From: Candidatus Odyssella thessalonicensis L13
Lineage (GTDB): Bacteria > Pseudomonadota > Alphaproteobacteria > Paracaedibacterales > Paracaedibacteraceae
Length of the DNA stretch: 64,000 nucleotides
Direction of reading: 5' to 3'
NCBI RefSeq assembly: GCF_000190415.1
Contig: NZ_AEWF01000004.1
Location: forward strand, 310,001-374,000
Position numbers and translations under genes: made by a program. Each line of letters opens with the position of its first letter. Position 1 is the first letter of the stretch. Shown in pieces: positions 1 through 8,544 of this stretch. The notes beneath the pieces were generated by a model. It made no database searches, was not told the origin of the DNA, and worked only from the letters and a program-made list of their open reading frames with translations.

Positions 1-2700
1 GAAGGCCAGCGACGTTATGTTGAAAGTTTGTCGGCTTATGCACGGCAATTTCTGCAGCTTATGCAGAAACCGGATGTGGATTCAATTGAAGGGTTAAGCC
101 CTGCTATTTCCATCGAACAAAAGACCACGTCTAAGAATCCCCGTTCTACGGTTGGCACTGTCACAGAACTTTATGATTACTTAAGGTTATTATTTGCCCG
201 CATTGGCATTCCCTATTCACCTGCCACCGGTTTGGCAATTGAGGCCCAAACTGTTACCCAGATGGTCGATCGGATCCTAAATTTACCGGAAAAGACTCGT
301 CTGATGCTGCTGGCTCCTATTGTACGTGGACGAAAAGGCGAGTATAAAAAAGAGATCCTAGAGCTACGCAAAAAAGGCTTTCAACGCATTCGTATTGATG
401 GCACGGTTTATGATATTGAAGACACTCCGGATCTTAATAAGAAGGTTAAGCATGATATTGATGTGGTGGTCGATCGCATCGTGGTCAATCCTGATGTGGC
501 CACACGCCTAGCTGACTCCTTGGAAACAGCCTTAAATCTAAGTGATGGGTTAGTGTATGTAGAAAATGTTGACACTCAAGACAGCTTTACGCTTTCGTCA
601 AAATTTGCTTGCCCCGTATCAGGATTTACTCTTGATGAAATCGAACCCCGTTTATTTTCTTTCAATTCCCCCCATGGGGCTTGTCCCACCTGTGATGGGT
701 TAGGGGTTCAGATCAATTTTGACCCTCGTTTAGTGGTGCCTAACCCTCATCTGAGCTTGCGGCAAGGCGCGATTGCTCCTTGGTCAACCTCTGATAATAC
801 GAGTAAGCGCGCCGCTTATGTTTATGAGTGGTATATGCAGACCTTAGCGGCCGTGGCTGAGCATTTTGGGGGCGATATGGATACTCCCTTTGCCGACCTG
901 AGTGAGGCATTGCAGAAAGCGCTTTTGCATGGTTCAGGGCGCCAAGAGATTCCTATGCTTTACGATGATGGGGTTCGCCGTTTTAAAGCAAGTAAACCGT
1001 TTGAAGGTGTGATTCCCAATCTAGAGCGGCGTTGGAAAGAAACAGAAAGTGATTGGATGCGAGAGGAGCTGTCTAAGTACCAAACGGCAATTGCTTGCCA
1101 TTCGTGTCAGGGCTATCGCTTGAAGCCTGAAGCATTGAGTGTTAAAATTGCCGGTAAGTCCATTGGCCAAGTCACCGAGCTTTCGATTCAAGACGCCGCA
1201 GAATGGTTTAAAGGCTTAGAATTAACTCAAAAACAGCAAGATATTGCCCATCGTATCCTTAAAGAGATTAATAGTCGTTTACAATTTCTAGTTAACGTCG
1301 GTTTAGATTATTTAACGTTGTCGCGCTCAAGTGGGACTTTGTCAGGCGGCGAAAGTCAGCGCATCCGCTTAGCGTCCCAGATTGGTTCTGGCCTTACGGG
1401 TGTCCTCTACGTTCTGGATGAGCCTTCCATCGGTCTGCATCAACGGGATAATGATAAGCTTCTCGATACTTTGCGGCACTTACGCGATATTGGCAATACC
1501 GTGGTGGTGGTAGAACACGATGAAGACGCAATTCGCCTGGCTGATCATGTGATCGACATGGGGCCGCGCGCAGGGGCTCACGGTGGGCAAATTATTGCGC
1601 AAGGTACTCCTCAAGATATCATGGCTAATGGTGAGAGTATAACCGGCGCTTATCTCAAGCATGAAAAGAAGATCCCGGTCCCTACTAGCCGCCGACCCGG
1701 TCACGAGAATAAAAAACTCGTGCTTAAGGGGGCGACTGTTAATAATCTAAAAAATGTAAGTATAGAAATTCCTTTAGGGACTTTTACGTGTATTACGGGT
1801 GTTTCAGGCGGTGGAAAGTCCTCGCTTACCATCGAGACTTTATATAAAGCTTTAGCCAACAAGTTAAATGGCAGCCGCGACTCAGCTGGCAATTATACAG
1901 AGTTGCAAGGTATTGAACATCTAGATAAGGTAATCGATATTGATCAGTCGCCGATTGGCCGCACCCCCCGATCCAACCCTGCTACTTATATTGGGTGTTT
2001 TACCCCCATCCGTGAATGGTTTGCAGGTCTACCTGAAAGTAAAGCACGAGGCTACTCGCCGGGACGTTTTTCTTTTAATGTTAAGGGTGGGCGCTGTGAG
2101 GCGTGCCAAGGCGATGGCGTCATCAAAATCGAGATGCATTTCTTGCCCGATGTCTATGTTCAATGTGATCAATGTCATGGTAAACGTTATAACCGCGAAA
2201 CCTTAGAAGTTACCTTTAAAGGGAAGTCGATTGCGGATGTCTTGGATATGACAGTTGAAGAAGCAACAGCATTTTTTGAGGCCCATCCTGCTGTTCGCAA
2301 TAAACTGGAAACTCTGCAAAGGGTGGGGCTAGGGTATGTTCATGTTGGCCAACAAGCCACCACCTTATCAGGCGGAGAGGCGCAGCGGGTTAAGCTGGCC
2401 AAGGAGCTGTCTAGGCGTGCGACCGGCAAGACCATCTATATTCTTGATGAGCCAACCACTGGATTACATTTTGAAGATATTGCCAAGCTTTTGGAAGTAT
2501 TACATACGCTGGTAGATCAAGGGAACACGGTGATTGTCATTGAGCATAACTTAGAAGTTATTAAGACTGCTGACTATATTATCGATATGGGGCCTGAAGG
2601 CGGCCACAAGGGCGGTAAAGTTGTGGCCTGTGGGACCCCTGAAGATATTATTAATGTTCCTAACAGCTACACAGGACACTATTTAAAAGCATACTTGTGA
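1..2700 (+). CDS. uvrA: UvrABC excinuclease subunit A (5' end outside window)
   Basis: UvrA is the damage-sensing ABC ATPase of nucleotide excision repair; it loads UvrB at lesions. The reading frame is open from base 1, beginning [16 protein letters not shown], which lies about 48 residues into E. coli UvrA, so the start and first Walker A are outside the window; the TTG at 28 is not the start. Visible are the first ABC signature LSGGESQR with Walker B VLDEPS (about 1340-1430), the second Walker [10 protein letters not shown] near 1798, a CxxC zinc site CEAC...CDQC near 2095-2175, the signature LSGGEAQR and [10 protein letters not shown] near 2370-2465. The first zinc module reads CPVSG...CPTC, lacking one Cys of the usual CxxC, a variant I recall from alphaproteobacterial UvrA. 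Stop TGA at 2698. Confidence 0.98.
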   Translation, partial: EGQRRYVESLSAYARQFLQLMQKPDVDSIEGLSPAISIEQKTTSKNPRSTVGTVTELYDYLRLLFARIGIPYSPATGLAIEAQTVTQMVDRILNLPEKTRLMLLAPIVRGRKGEYKKEILELRKKGFQRIRIDGTVYDIEDTPDLNKKVKHDIDVVVDRIVVNPDVATRLADSLETALNLSDGLVYVENVDTQDSFTLSSKFACPVSGFTLDEIEPRLFSFNSPHGACPTCDGLGVQINFDPRLVVPNPHLSLRQGAIAPWSTSDNTSKRAAYVYEWYMQTLAAVAEHFGGDMDTPFADLSEALQKALLHGSGRQEIPMLYDDGVRRFKASKPFEGVIPNLERRWKETESDWMREELSKYQTAIACHSCQGYRLKPEALSVKIAGKSIGQVTELSIQDAAEWFKGLELTQKQQDIAHRILKEINSRLQFLVNVGLDYLTLSRSSGTLSGGESQRIRLASQIGSGLTGVLYVLDEPSIGLHQRDNDKLLDTLRHLRDIGNTVVVVEHDEDAIRLADHVIDMGPRAGAHGGQIIAQGTPQDIMANGESITGAYLKHEKKIPVPTSRRPGHENKKLVLKGATVNNLKNVSIEIPLGTFTCITGVSGGGKSSLTIETLYKALANKLNGSRDSAGNYTELQGIEHLDKVIDIDQSPIGRTPRSNPATYIGCFTPIREWFAGLPESKARGYSPGRFSFNVKGGRCEACQGDGVIKIEMHFLPDVYVQCDQCHGKRYNRETLEVTFKGKSIADVLDMTVEEATAFFEAHPAVRNKLETLQRVGLGYVHVGQQATTLSGGEAQRVKLAKELSRRATGKTIYILDEPTTGLHFEDIAKLLEVLHTLVDQGNTVIVIEHNLEVIKTADYIIDMGPEGGHKGGKVVACGTPEDIINVPNSYTGHYLKAYL

Positions 2701-2719
2701 GACAAAAACTAAGGCTTTT

Positions 2720-2745
2720 TTTAGCCCTCTTACCGAGGGCCTTAA
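2720..2745 (+). terminator. Hairpin after uvrA, also found after the 5300-6487 gene
   Basis: A GCCCTC/GAGGGC stem (2724-2729 with 2735-2740) follows the uvrA stop by about 25 bases. It may end uvrA transcription, although no long T-run follows. The same hairpin with the same flanks recurs at 5263-5287, where it lies just past the 3' end of a minus-strand gene. This copy is therefore more likely part of the duplicated block described at 2759-2895 than a dedicated uvrA terminator. Confidence 0.45.
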
Positions 2746-2758
2746 AGTCGTAGTCATC

Positions 2759-2895
2759 CGATAATTCTGTGCAGAGAGGCTGTAAATTCTTTTCAGCGAG
2801 CTCCCTATAGTTTTGACGTTCGTTCTGATGTAAAAAGGCAGGCTGCCTTTAAAGCGTCAAATTAACTGTTATAGCCAGACCTTTCTCTTTTGTAA
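2759..2895 (-). pseudogene. Degraded 3' remnant of a paralogue of the 5300-6487 gene
   Basis: Read on the minus strand, this stretch aligns base by base with the 3' end of the intact gene at 5300-6487. The block CTTCAGCGAGCTCC is identical in both, and TAAT..TGTGC.GAGA.GCTG aligns next to it. Translated, ELAEKNLQPL here matches ELAEENLQHL at the intact C-terminus, and QPAFLHQNE matches YPALLLQPE. Frame breaks (TAA near the LTL/RQPA join) and loss of the stop show that it is dead. Homology continues past the gene end through the hairpin at 2720-2745. The rest of the 363-base gap between uvrA and the next gene is AT-rich, and I see nothing else in it. It is probably what is left of an old duplication. 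Confidence 0.75.
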
Positions 2896-3063
2896 TATTT
2901 ATGGAGAATATAGTCCGCTTTTAATTTAAATAAGATCTTTGTTGATGTTTAAATTATTTGTTGACCCTTAACATTACTAATATAAAAAGTGATAGTAAGT
3001 TGTATTTTACTTATAGGTGGAATATAACTACATTAGCGAAAAAATATAATCAATGGATAAATA

Positions 3064-5031
3064 ATGAAAAAAATATTAAATTTATCAGGGCTTTTAGCTT
3101 CTCTTAGCTCTGCCATGGATGCTCCCAGAGAACAGCCTCTTCAACTAGCCGCCTTATCTCAAAGCAGCTCAATCGAGATGGCAACGGCACACAGCTCTCA
3201 ATATAAAACTTATGTTAGCGATCAAGAATGGGGGCTAATATATTCTTTCATGGAGAATATTTTTGCTGCTCCTCAGATCACTTCAAATCCCGGCGCACGG
3301 GCTTTTGCACAACGCGACTTAACCTATGCAAGAGAATATTTTTCTTTATATAAAAAATTATATGGTTGCTTAGATAAAAATTGTCTGTCGGATATTAATC
3401 TTAAAGAGCTTATTTCAAAGTTAGGTAATTTCACTCTTATCTTTGAACAACATTTGATTCTGCAGCAGGAGCAACACGATAAGAAGACAGTAGGTGAGGT
3501 CTCTAGTATTAGTAATCACCTTTTTCCTATACTTCAAAAGACTTATAATACCTATATGTGGGCCTATGAAAAGCTGACCAACAAACCTTTAGGGAATGTT
3601 GGGGATCTTAATTTTACCCAACGGGAAGCAAGTATACCTAAAAACTTTCCCAGACAATATCTGCCGCAAGTAAAGAACCTTATGCATGTAGACAGTTATG
3701 CGTATTTATTTTATAGCCGGAATGAGGATGGTTATATAATATGTAATCTAACAACCTCTAATAAAATTGATGATAATCTATATTACAAACAGACTAAACA
3801 TTATTATGGTGGCGATCAATCAAAAACGAATCTATTGGTGTTTACAGTAACTCCTTCTAATAAGGCCGTTATTATCAATAATAAAGGGTGGAATATTATC
3901 AAAGAAGATAATAACTATTATATAACCTTTTACACCGGTAATACAGGTGAGGCTCCTTTTAAAATGAAAGGGGGAATAACCTTTTCTGATCCTCGAGCAA
4001 ATGAAGTGGATGGTGCTTTCAATAAAAAGTTATCCATTATAAAAGATATAGACCAGCGTATTATTGATATGGTTCGTCACCTTAATCAAGCACCCGATCC
4101 AGAAGAAGGAGATAAATTATTAGCTTCCATCACTAGAATGCAAGCTCAGCAAAAGAAAAATAAGGAAAATATTTTGCGGGAGGCCGAAGCTAAAGGGTAC
4201 GATGTCGATAATCTAGCAGCAACATTAAAACATACTGGCATTACAAGCTCAGGCCAGATAATGGATGTGAGAAAAACATTTTCAGGGGTATTTGCCAAGA
4301 ACATCTATTCTATAGTGGATAGTCTTTTGGGAAACAAGAAAAGAGCATTTATAGGCTTCCCCACGCTTCCATTAGAAATATTGGAGATAGAGTATCTTTT
4401 TATCAGAAGCCTTCTTGAAAATTCAAGTAAAGAAAACTTCGAAACTAATGAATTTTCTCAGCAATATATTGAGGCTTGCTTTCCGGATCAAACATTAGAA
4501 GGGCTCGTAGAACAGTATGAAGCAAAACTTTTGGACTATTACGTAGCGGAAGAAAAAGAAAAGTTAGAGGAAAGCTCAAGAGAGCCTGAGGCTTCAGCGT
4601 CCTATGAGGAGGAGTGGGCACAAAGAGCTAGAATGGTAGCTCAAGGGGAGCATAATAAAAAGGCACCGCGCAAGAAGAATCATAAAAAACGTCCCCAATC
4701 TCAAAAACCCGGAGCAGCAAAGAAAGAAACGCAAAAGAATCTCCACGATCAAGCAGTAAGAGCCGCTAAACAACGATTAGCAGATTTATCAAATAAACCG
4801 ATAAAATTCAAAAACTATTTAAAGTTGGTCAATAAAGTAACGCAATTATTCAATGAAGCGGGGGTGAAAGTATCCGGTCAATTAAATGCAAGCAGCCATG
4901 GTTGTTTGGTTGTGGGGGATAAAAAGATCTCTATTGTAAGGCCCCATGGACGTCATGATACAATTCATCCAAAAGCCTCACACAGTATCTTAGAAGAATT
5001 AATTAACAGTTATTTAAGCATTAAAAGCTAA
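3064..5031 (+). CDS. Exported 655-aa protein with C-terminal HicA-like domain
   Basis: I do not recognise the full-length family. The N-terminus (MKKILNLSGLLASLSSAMDAP) looks like a short Sec signal peptide with a likely cut before or near M-D. Residues 40-470 are mostly helical with a mixed central part (about 190-310). A Glu-rich, then strongly Lys/Arg/Gln-rich low-complexity stretch (about 505-570, with KKAPRKKNHKKRP) leads into a compact C-terminal domain (about 582-655). This has the order helix, G-x-K/V, SSHG, strand, ISIVRPHG, HP, ILEELI, which resembles the HicA/dsRBD-like toxin fold, including its RPH(P/G) motif. No HicB-like gene adjoins it. It is flanked by two copies of the same 3' sequence (2720-2895 and 5263-5430). 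It could be a host-directed effector; the HicA assignment is by eye. Confidence 0.8.
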   Translation: MKKILNLSGLLASLSSAMDAPREQPLQLAALSQSSSIEMATAHSSQYKTYVSDQEWGLIYSFMENIFAAPQITSNPGARAFAQRDLTYAREYFSLYKKLYGCLDKNCLSDINLKELISKLGNFTLIFEQHLILQQEQHDKKTVGEVSSISNHLFPILQKTYNTYMWAYEKLTNKPLGNVGDLNFTQREASIPKNFPRQYLPQVKNLMHVDSYAYLFYSRNEDGYIICNLTTSNKIDDNLYYKQTKHYYGGDQSKTNLLVFTVTPSNKAVIINNKGWNIIKEDNNYYITFYTGNTGEAPFKMKGGITFSDPRANEVDGAFNKKLSIIKDIDQRIIDMVRHLNQAPDPEEGDKLLASITRMQAQQKKNKENILREAEAKGYDVDNLAATLKHTGITSSGQIMDVRKTFSGVFAKNIYSIVDSLLGNKKRAFIGFPTLPLEILEIEYLFIRSLLENSSKENFETNEFSQQYIEACFPDQTLEGLVEQYEAKLLDYYVAEEKEKLEESSREPEASASYEEEWAQRARMVAQGEHNKKAPRKKNHKKRPQSQKPGAAKKETQKNLHDQAVRAAKQRLADLSNKPIKFKNYLKLVNKVTQLFNEAGVKVSGQLNASSHGCLVVGDKKISIVRPHGRHDTIHPKASHSILEELINSYLSIKS

Positions 5032-5041
5032 AAATCGAAAA

Positions 5042-5074
5042 CAAGGAGAGGGCATCGCCAACCCTCCCTTTTCC
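5042..5074 (+). terminator. Probable terminator of the 3064-5031 gene
   Basis: AAGGAGAGGG and CCCTCCCTT pair around an eight-base loop with one bulged base and are followed by TTTTCC. It begins 10 bases after the stop codon. Confidence 0.55.
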
Positions 5075-5262
5075 TATAGCTTTAAAATTAAGTGTCACGA
5101 GCTTATGATATACGCATTTTGGTTAGCTAACAGATGAGATAATTTAGCGGGGGGCTATTAGTGATGTTTGTCATTTTAAAAATGGGCCCCTTTAACTGTT
5201 TGGTTAGGCTTGCTGTTACGCGAGTATTCTCATTACAGGGCATACAATAGCTATTATCACTT

Positions 5263-5287
5263 TAGCCCTCTTATGGAGGGCTTTAAA
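5263..5287. terminator. Hairpin between convergent genes (second copy)
   Basis: A GCCCTC/GAGGGC stem (5265-5270 with 5276-5281) lies between the convergent genes ending at 5031 (+) and 5300 (-). TTTAAATT follows it on the plus strand. Its sequence and flanks match the hairpin at 2720-2745. Confidence 0.45.
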
Positions 5288-5299
5288 TTACCAGTAACC

Positions 5300-6487
5300 T
5301 TATAATCTTGTGCGGAGATGCTGCAGGTTCTCTTCAGCGAGCTCCAAATAATATCGGAGCTCTGGCTGAAGTAAGAGAGCTGGGTACTTTTTAAAAATCA
5401 CATAAATTGTTAGCCACTCGACTGTGGAAATAGATTTCTCATAAGTTATCTTAGTTGGTAAATCTTGTGCAGTTCCTGCTTGCTGAAAGTGATCCACATC
5501 ATTGATCAGTTGAATAAGAAAGAAAATAAGGTTGTTTGGTGGAAAATTATCGGAGGCTAGGTCTTGAGAGGCTATCGATCTTACGAGAACTACGTTAACA
5601 AGGATGCGAGAGGCCTTTGTAAATTCTAAATGTGCTATAAATTCTTCTTTCTTGCGGGAAATCTTGTTTAAGTAAGAAGTAAGGCTTTTATCAAATGCCG
5701 TGGCTAATTGTTCAGGAAATTTCTCATGATCTCTTATTAATTGGAGGCTCTTTCTTTCTCCTGACTTATGCTTAAGCTCATCCTCTAAAATTAATAACAG
5801 CGATAAATAAATACAGCACACCGTTTTCTTGTCTAGAGTATAGTTGTTAAGGTCTAATTTGAAGAGATCCATATAATCGACTAAGTGTTGGTATTGACGA
5901 TTAAGGGGATCTATAATCTCTGGTAATGTTTTAATGAGCGTCTGAATGCGGTTTATTTGGTCCCAATGCTGAAAGAGGGGGCCTAACCTTAGATCTCTTG
6001 GTTGCTGGCGCGCTTTTGGGCCCAGATAACCGGGAGCTTTGGTAAAATTACTTAAGAGTTGTTTATTATTCTCTATCTTCTCATTTAGAAACAGCAAAGG
6101 CGTTACCGCATCCAAGAAATACCTTATAAAGTGATCTGAACATTCCCAACTTATAACTGTACATGTTAACCCTAAAGCACCTAAATAATTAGATTGCAAG
6201 AAATTTCCTATAAAGGTCTCTTTCTTGGGGAAGGAGACGGTTGTTAGGCCTTTTGCTTGAAAACATTTCTCAAAGTAATTCTTTAACTTTGAGCGTGCAA
6301 AAGAGACATCAGATTCAAATTCAAGCTCTTGTAGCAATCTATTTTCAAGCTCACAAAGAATCTTCTCTTTTTTTTCAGTTTCCCAACTCTTGACCTCTGT
6401 TTCCGAATAAAGCTGCAGGGGGAAGGGCAATTCGGTTGCATTGAGAATGGAAAAAGCTGCCATCCATACAATTATCAAAAATTTCAT
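5300..6487 (-). CDS. Exported protein of unknown function, 395 aa
   Basis: Unrecognised. The start is taken as the ATG at 6487 because AAGGAG lies six bases upstream and the product then begins with a clean signal peptide (MKFLIIVWMAAFSILNATE). A longer reading from 6541 would bury that signal. The mature protein is predicted mostly helical, with many charged and Leu residues and no recognised motif. The C-terminus reads LELAEENLQHLRTRL. A degraded copy of its last 45 or so codons and its downstream hairpin lies at 2720-2895, so the gene belongs to a family that has duplicated locally. It is convergent with the HicA-tailed gene at 3064-5031. Confidence 0.8.
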   Translation of the reverse strand: MKFLIIVWMAAFSILNATELPFPLQLYSETEVKSWETEKKEKILCELENRLLQELEFESDVSFARSKLKNYFEKCFQAKGLTTVSFPKKETFIGNFLQSNYLGALGLTCTVISWECSDHFIRYFLDAVTPLLFLNEKIENNKQLLSNFTKAPGYLGPKARQQPRDLRLGPLFQHWDQINRIQTLIKTLPEIIDPLNRQYQHLVDYMDLFKLDLNNYTLDKKTVCCIYLSLLLILEDELKHKSGERKSLQLIRDHEKFPEQLATAFDKSLTSYLNKISRKKEEFIAHLEFTKASRILVNVVLVRSIASQDLASDNFPPNNLIFFLIQLINDVDHFQQAGTAQDLPTKITYEKSISTVEWLTIYVIFKKYPALLLQPELRYYLELAEENLQHLRTRL

Positions 6488-6638
6488 AAAAGGCTCCTTG
6501 TCATTTTTAAGGCTAATGGTGAGATGCTTTTCCCCTAACACGCCGCAAATTTTCCGGTTGTATGCTACCTAGTTATAAGAATATGATTGTTTTTAGTTTT
6601 AGTAAAATTTATTTAAATATTTTTTAAGGATAAACGTT

Positions 6639-7499
6639 ATGCGTCGAATTGGTCTTTTTCTGACTACCTTAAATTTATTAGGTTCTGGAGCATGGGCTGA
6701 AGTAGAACAGATTGATAAGTCTAAATATAGTTTTTTTCGCCCCGTTCCCTCTAAATATTTAAGAGATATGACAACGGATCGTCCGGATAAAACAGAGAGT
6801 CCTTTCACTATTGATCCGGGGCATTATCAGCTTGAATTTGATGCCGCAACATGGACCTATGATCGCAATAAACGCGATAACACCCGCACAAGATCTTATA
6901 CAGTGTTTGCTCCTAATTTTCGAACGGGCTTAACAGATAAATTAGAATTTGATATAGCAATGACCAGTTTTACCTCGGCCAGAACTCAAGACACTCAAAC
7001 AAGAAAATGGAGTCGCCAACAAGGGTTCGATGATACGCAGCTGCGTTTTAAGTATAATTTCTGGGGCAATGAAGGTAAAGATTCTTCCGCCATAGCAATC
7101 ATGGTCTTTGCCAAGATTCCAACCAATCAGGACAAGCTTGGGAATTCTTCTTATGATGGCGGCGTGATTGTACCGCTTAAACTTAACTTTACGGATAAGT
7201 TAGCGCTCACCTTAATGACTGAGATCGATTATCAGCGCGGCGAGAATGTACGCCGTCATATAGCGAACTTCGTCAACGCTGGCTCCCTTGGCTATGAATT
7301 CTCTGATAAAATCTCGGGCTTTATCGAGCTTTATGCGGAGCGGAGCTGGGAGCGAAAATCGCGGTGGAAAGTAACCCTTGATATGGGCGGATGTTACAGT
7401 CTAACTGATAACATTCAATTGGATGGCGGGGTTTATATCGGGCTTTCGGAAAAAGCTGATAATGTGACTCCCTTCTTAGGGATGAGCTGGCGATTCTAA
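6639..7499 (+). CDS. Outer-membrane beta-barrel, Phenol_MetA_deg/transporter-like
   Basis: It has a signal peptide (MRRIGLFLTTLNLLGSGAWA, cut before EVEQ) and then a 266-residue body. TTDRPDKTESPFTI followed by a GHYQLEFD strand is the typical opening of the MetA-pathway (phenol degradation) outer-membrane family. Alternating strands rich in aromatic and charged residues continue to a C-terminal Phe (MSWRF), the usual BAM recognition end. The family name comes from its first members and says little about the substrate; the likely role is a passive channel. It stands alone, with AAGGA about eight bases before the ATG. The class is well supported, the specific function is not. Confidence 0.85.
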   Translation: MRRIGLFLTTLNLLGSGAWAEVEQIDKSKYSFFRPVPSKYLRDMTTDRPDKTESPFTIDPGHYQLEFDAATWTYDRNKRDNTRTRSYTVFAPNFRTGLTDKLEFDIAMTSFTSARTQDTQTRKWSRQQGFDDTQLRFKYNFWGNEGKDSSAIAIMVFAKIPTNQDKLGNSSYDGGVIVPLKLNFTDKLALTLMTEIDYQRGENVRRHIANFVNAGSLGYEFSDKISGFIELYAERSWERKSRWKVTLDMGGCYSLTDNIQLDGGVYIGLSEKADNVTPFLGMSWRF

Positions 7500-7874
7500 A
7501 GGGATAATAGAGCTACAGCTTTCTTTTGAGTTGTTCTAAGATTCTACTGCTCAGGAGATAAGTTGCAGACAAATAAAACGTTCGGTCATTAATATTCTAA
7601 GTGCTCTTGCATGTGGCTAATTTTTAATAAGCTTTGCATAAAGACAGCAACATACACGGAGCACACCGAAGGTCTATTGTTCTAAAGCTCTTAAGAGGGG
7701 AGCGTTCCTCGTACAAATTGCTGTAGTGATGGGGTCAGTTTTAGGGGGATTAAGGTTTATATAGAGAAAACTCACAGGCTAAAAAGGGACCTTGCCGTCC
7801 CCGAAAAAAATTTAAATATAAATTAGATGTATTAGTATTAAAGCTGTGTCTTATGGGGCTCTAAAGGCCGTATA
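7500..7874. other. Intergenic stretch, 375 bases
   Basis: No convincing reading frame or RNA is visible. The right-hand end holds the popZ terminator hairpin (7781-7803). The remainder is AT-rich without recognisable repeats. Confidence 0.6.
7781..7803 (-). terminator. Rho-independent terminator of popZ
   Basis: Read on the minus strand, GGGAC, six-base loop, GTCCC, then TTTTT. It lies about 75 bases beyond the popZ stop. Confidence 0.7.
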
Positions 7875-8471
7875 TTAACGGCCACCTGTCATTTTAGCGA
7901 TCTCTTCCGCGACCATCTGTTCAACAATTTTAGGCAGATTTTGATCTAGCCAGCGCTGAATCATGGGGCGAGCTAACTCACCAATTAATTGGTCTAGAGT
8001 TAAATTTGTCCGTGTCGAAGACGGGGATGTAGAGGTTTGCGCCTCTTTTTTAGTGGCTTCAGCTAGGCGTGCAAAGGGATTCTGAGTCGGCATATCTGAC
8101 TTTTTCTCAAAGTGAGCACCTTGTTGAGGACGGGGCTTTAAGGTTTCCCGAGTGATCGGATAATCTTCCGGGAGATCCTCTTGACTCGCCGCATTAAATA
8201 GAGAGCTGTCCTCAAAGGTATTACGAGGTACAAATACTGACTCCTCATAGGCCTCATTAGAAGAGGCAGAACGCCGGGAAGATCCCATACCTTCTTGGCG
8301 GTAAGAAGACTCAGCTTTTGCAAGTGTCTGCTCTACAGGGCGTTCAGTTGTTTCTTTAGCTGTGGTCTCTTCAGAGACATATTTGCGAATGGAGGCAAGG
8401 ATTTCCTCCATCGACATATCTTCTTCCTCGTGCTGTACTTGTGCTTTTTTGCTGCCCCAACCTAATACCAT
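7875..8471 (-). CDS. popZ: Polar organising protein PopZ-like (DUF2497)
   Basis: PopZ forms a polar condensate in alphaproteobacteria that anchors the ParB-parS centromere and recruits cell-cycle kinases. The two family hallmarks are present: an N-terminal helix SMEEILASIRKYV (about 20-32) and a C-terminal oligomerisation region LTLDQLIGELARPMIQ..LDQNLPKIVEQMVAEEIAK (last 45 residues). Between them is a disordered, Ser/Glu/Pro/Gln-rich linker, as in Caulobacter PopZ. The length, 198 aa, is normal. AAGGA precedes the ATG. It lies 73 bases downstream of tolC on the same strand, so the two may be co-transcribed. Another polarity gene, divL, is at 24-26.6 kb. Confidence 0.9.
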   Translation of the reverse strand: MVLGWGSKKAQVQHEEEDMSMEEILASIRKYVSEETTAKETTERPVEQTLAKAESSYRQEGMGSSRRSASSNEAYEESVFVPRNTFEDSSLFNAASQEDLPEDYPITRETLKPRPQQGAHFEKKSDMPTQNPFARLAEATKKEAQTSTSPSSTRTNLTLDQLIGELARPMIQRWLDQNLPKIVEQMVAEEIAKMTGGR

Positions 8472-8544
8472 CTTTTTATCCTTTTCTTGAGCTTAATCTA
8501 CTCTTAGATTACCTTGAATCAGGTTTCAAGAGAACATTAAAAAA

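Noticed and set aside
1940-2206. 88-codon plus-strand frame inside uvrA
   Set aside because: Shadow frame within a strongly conserved gene.
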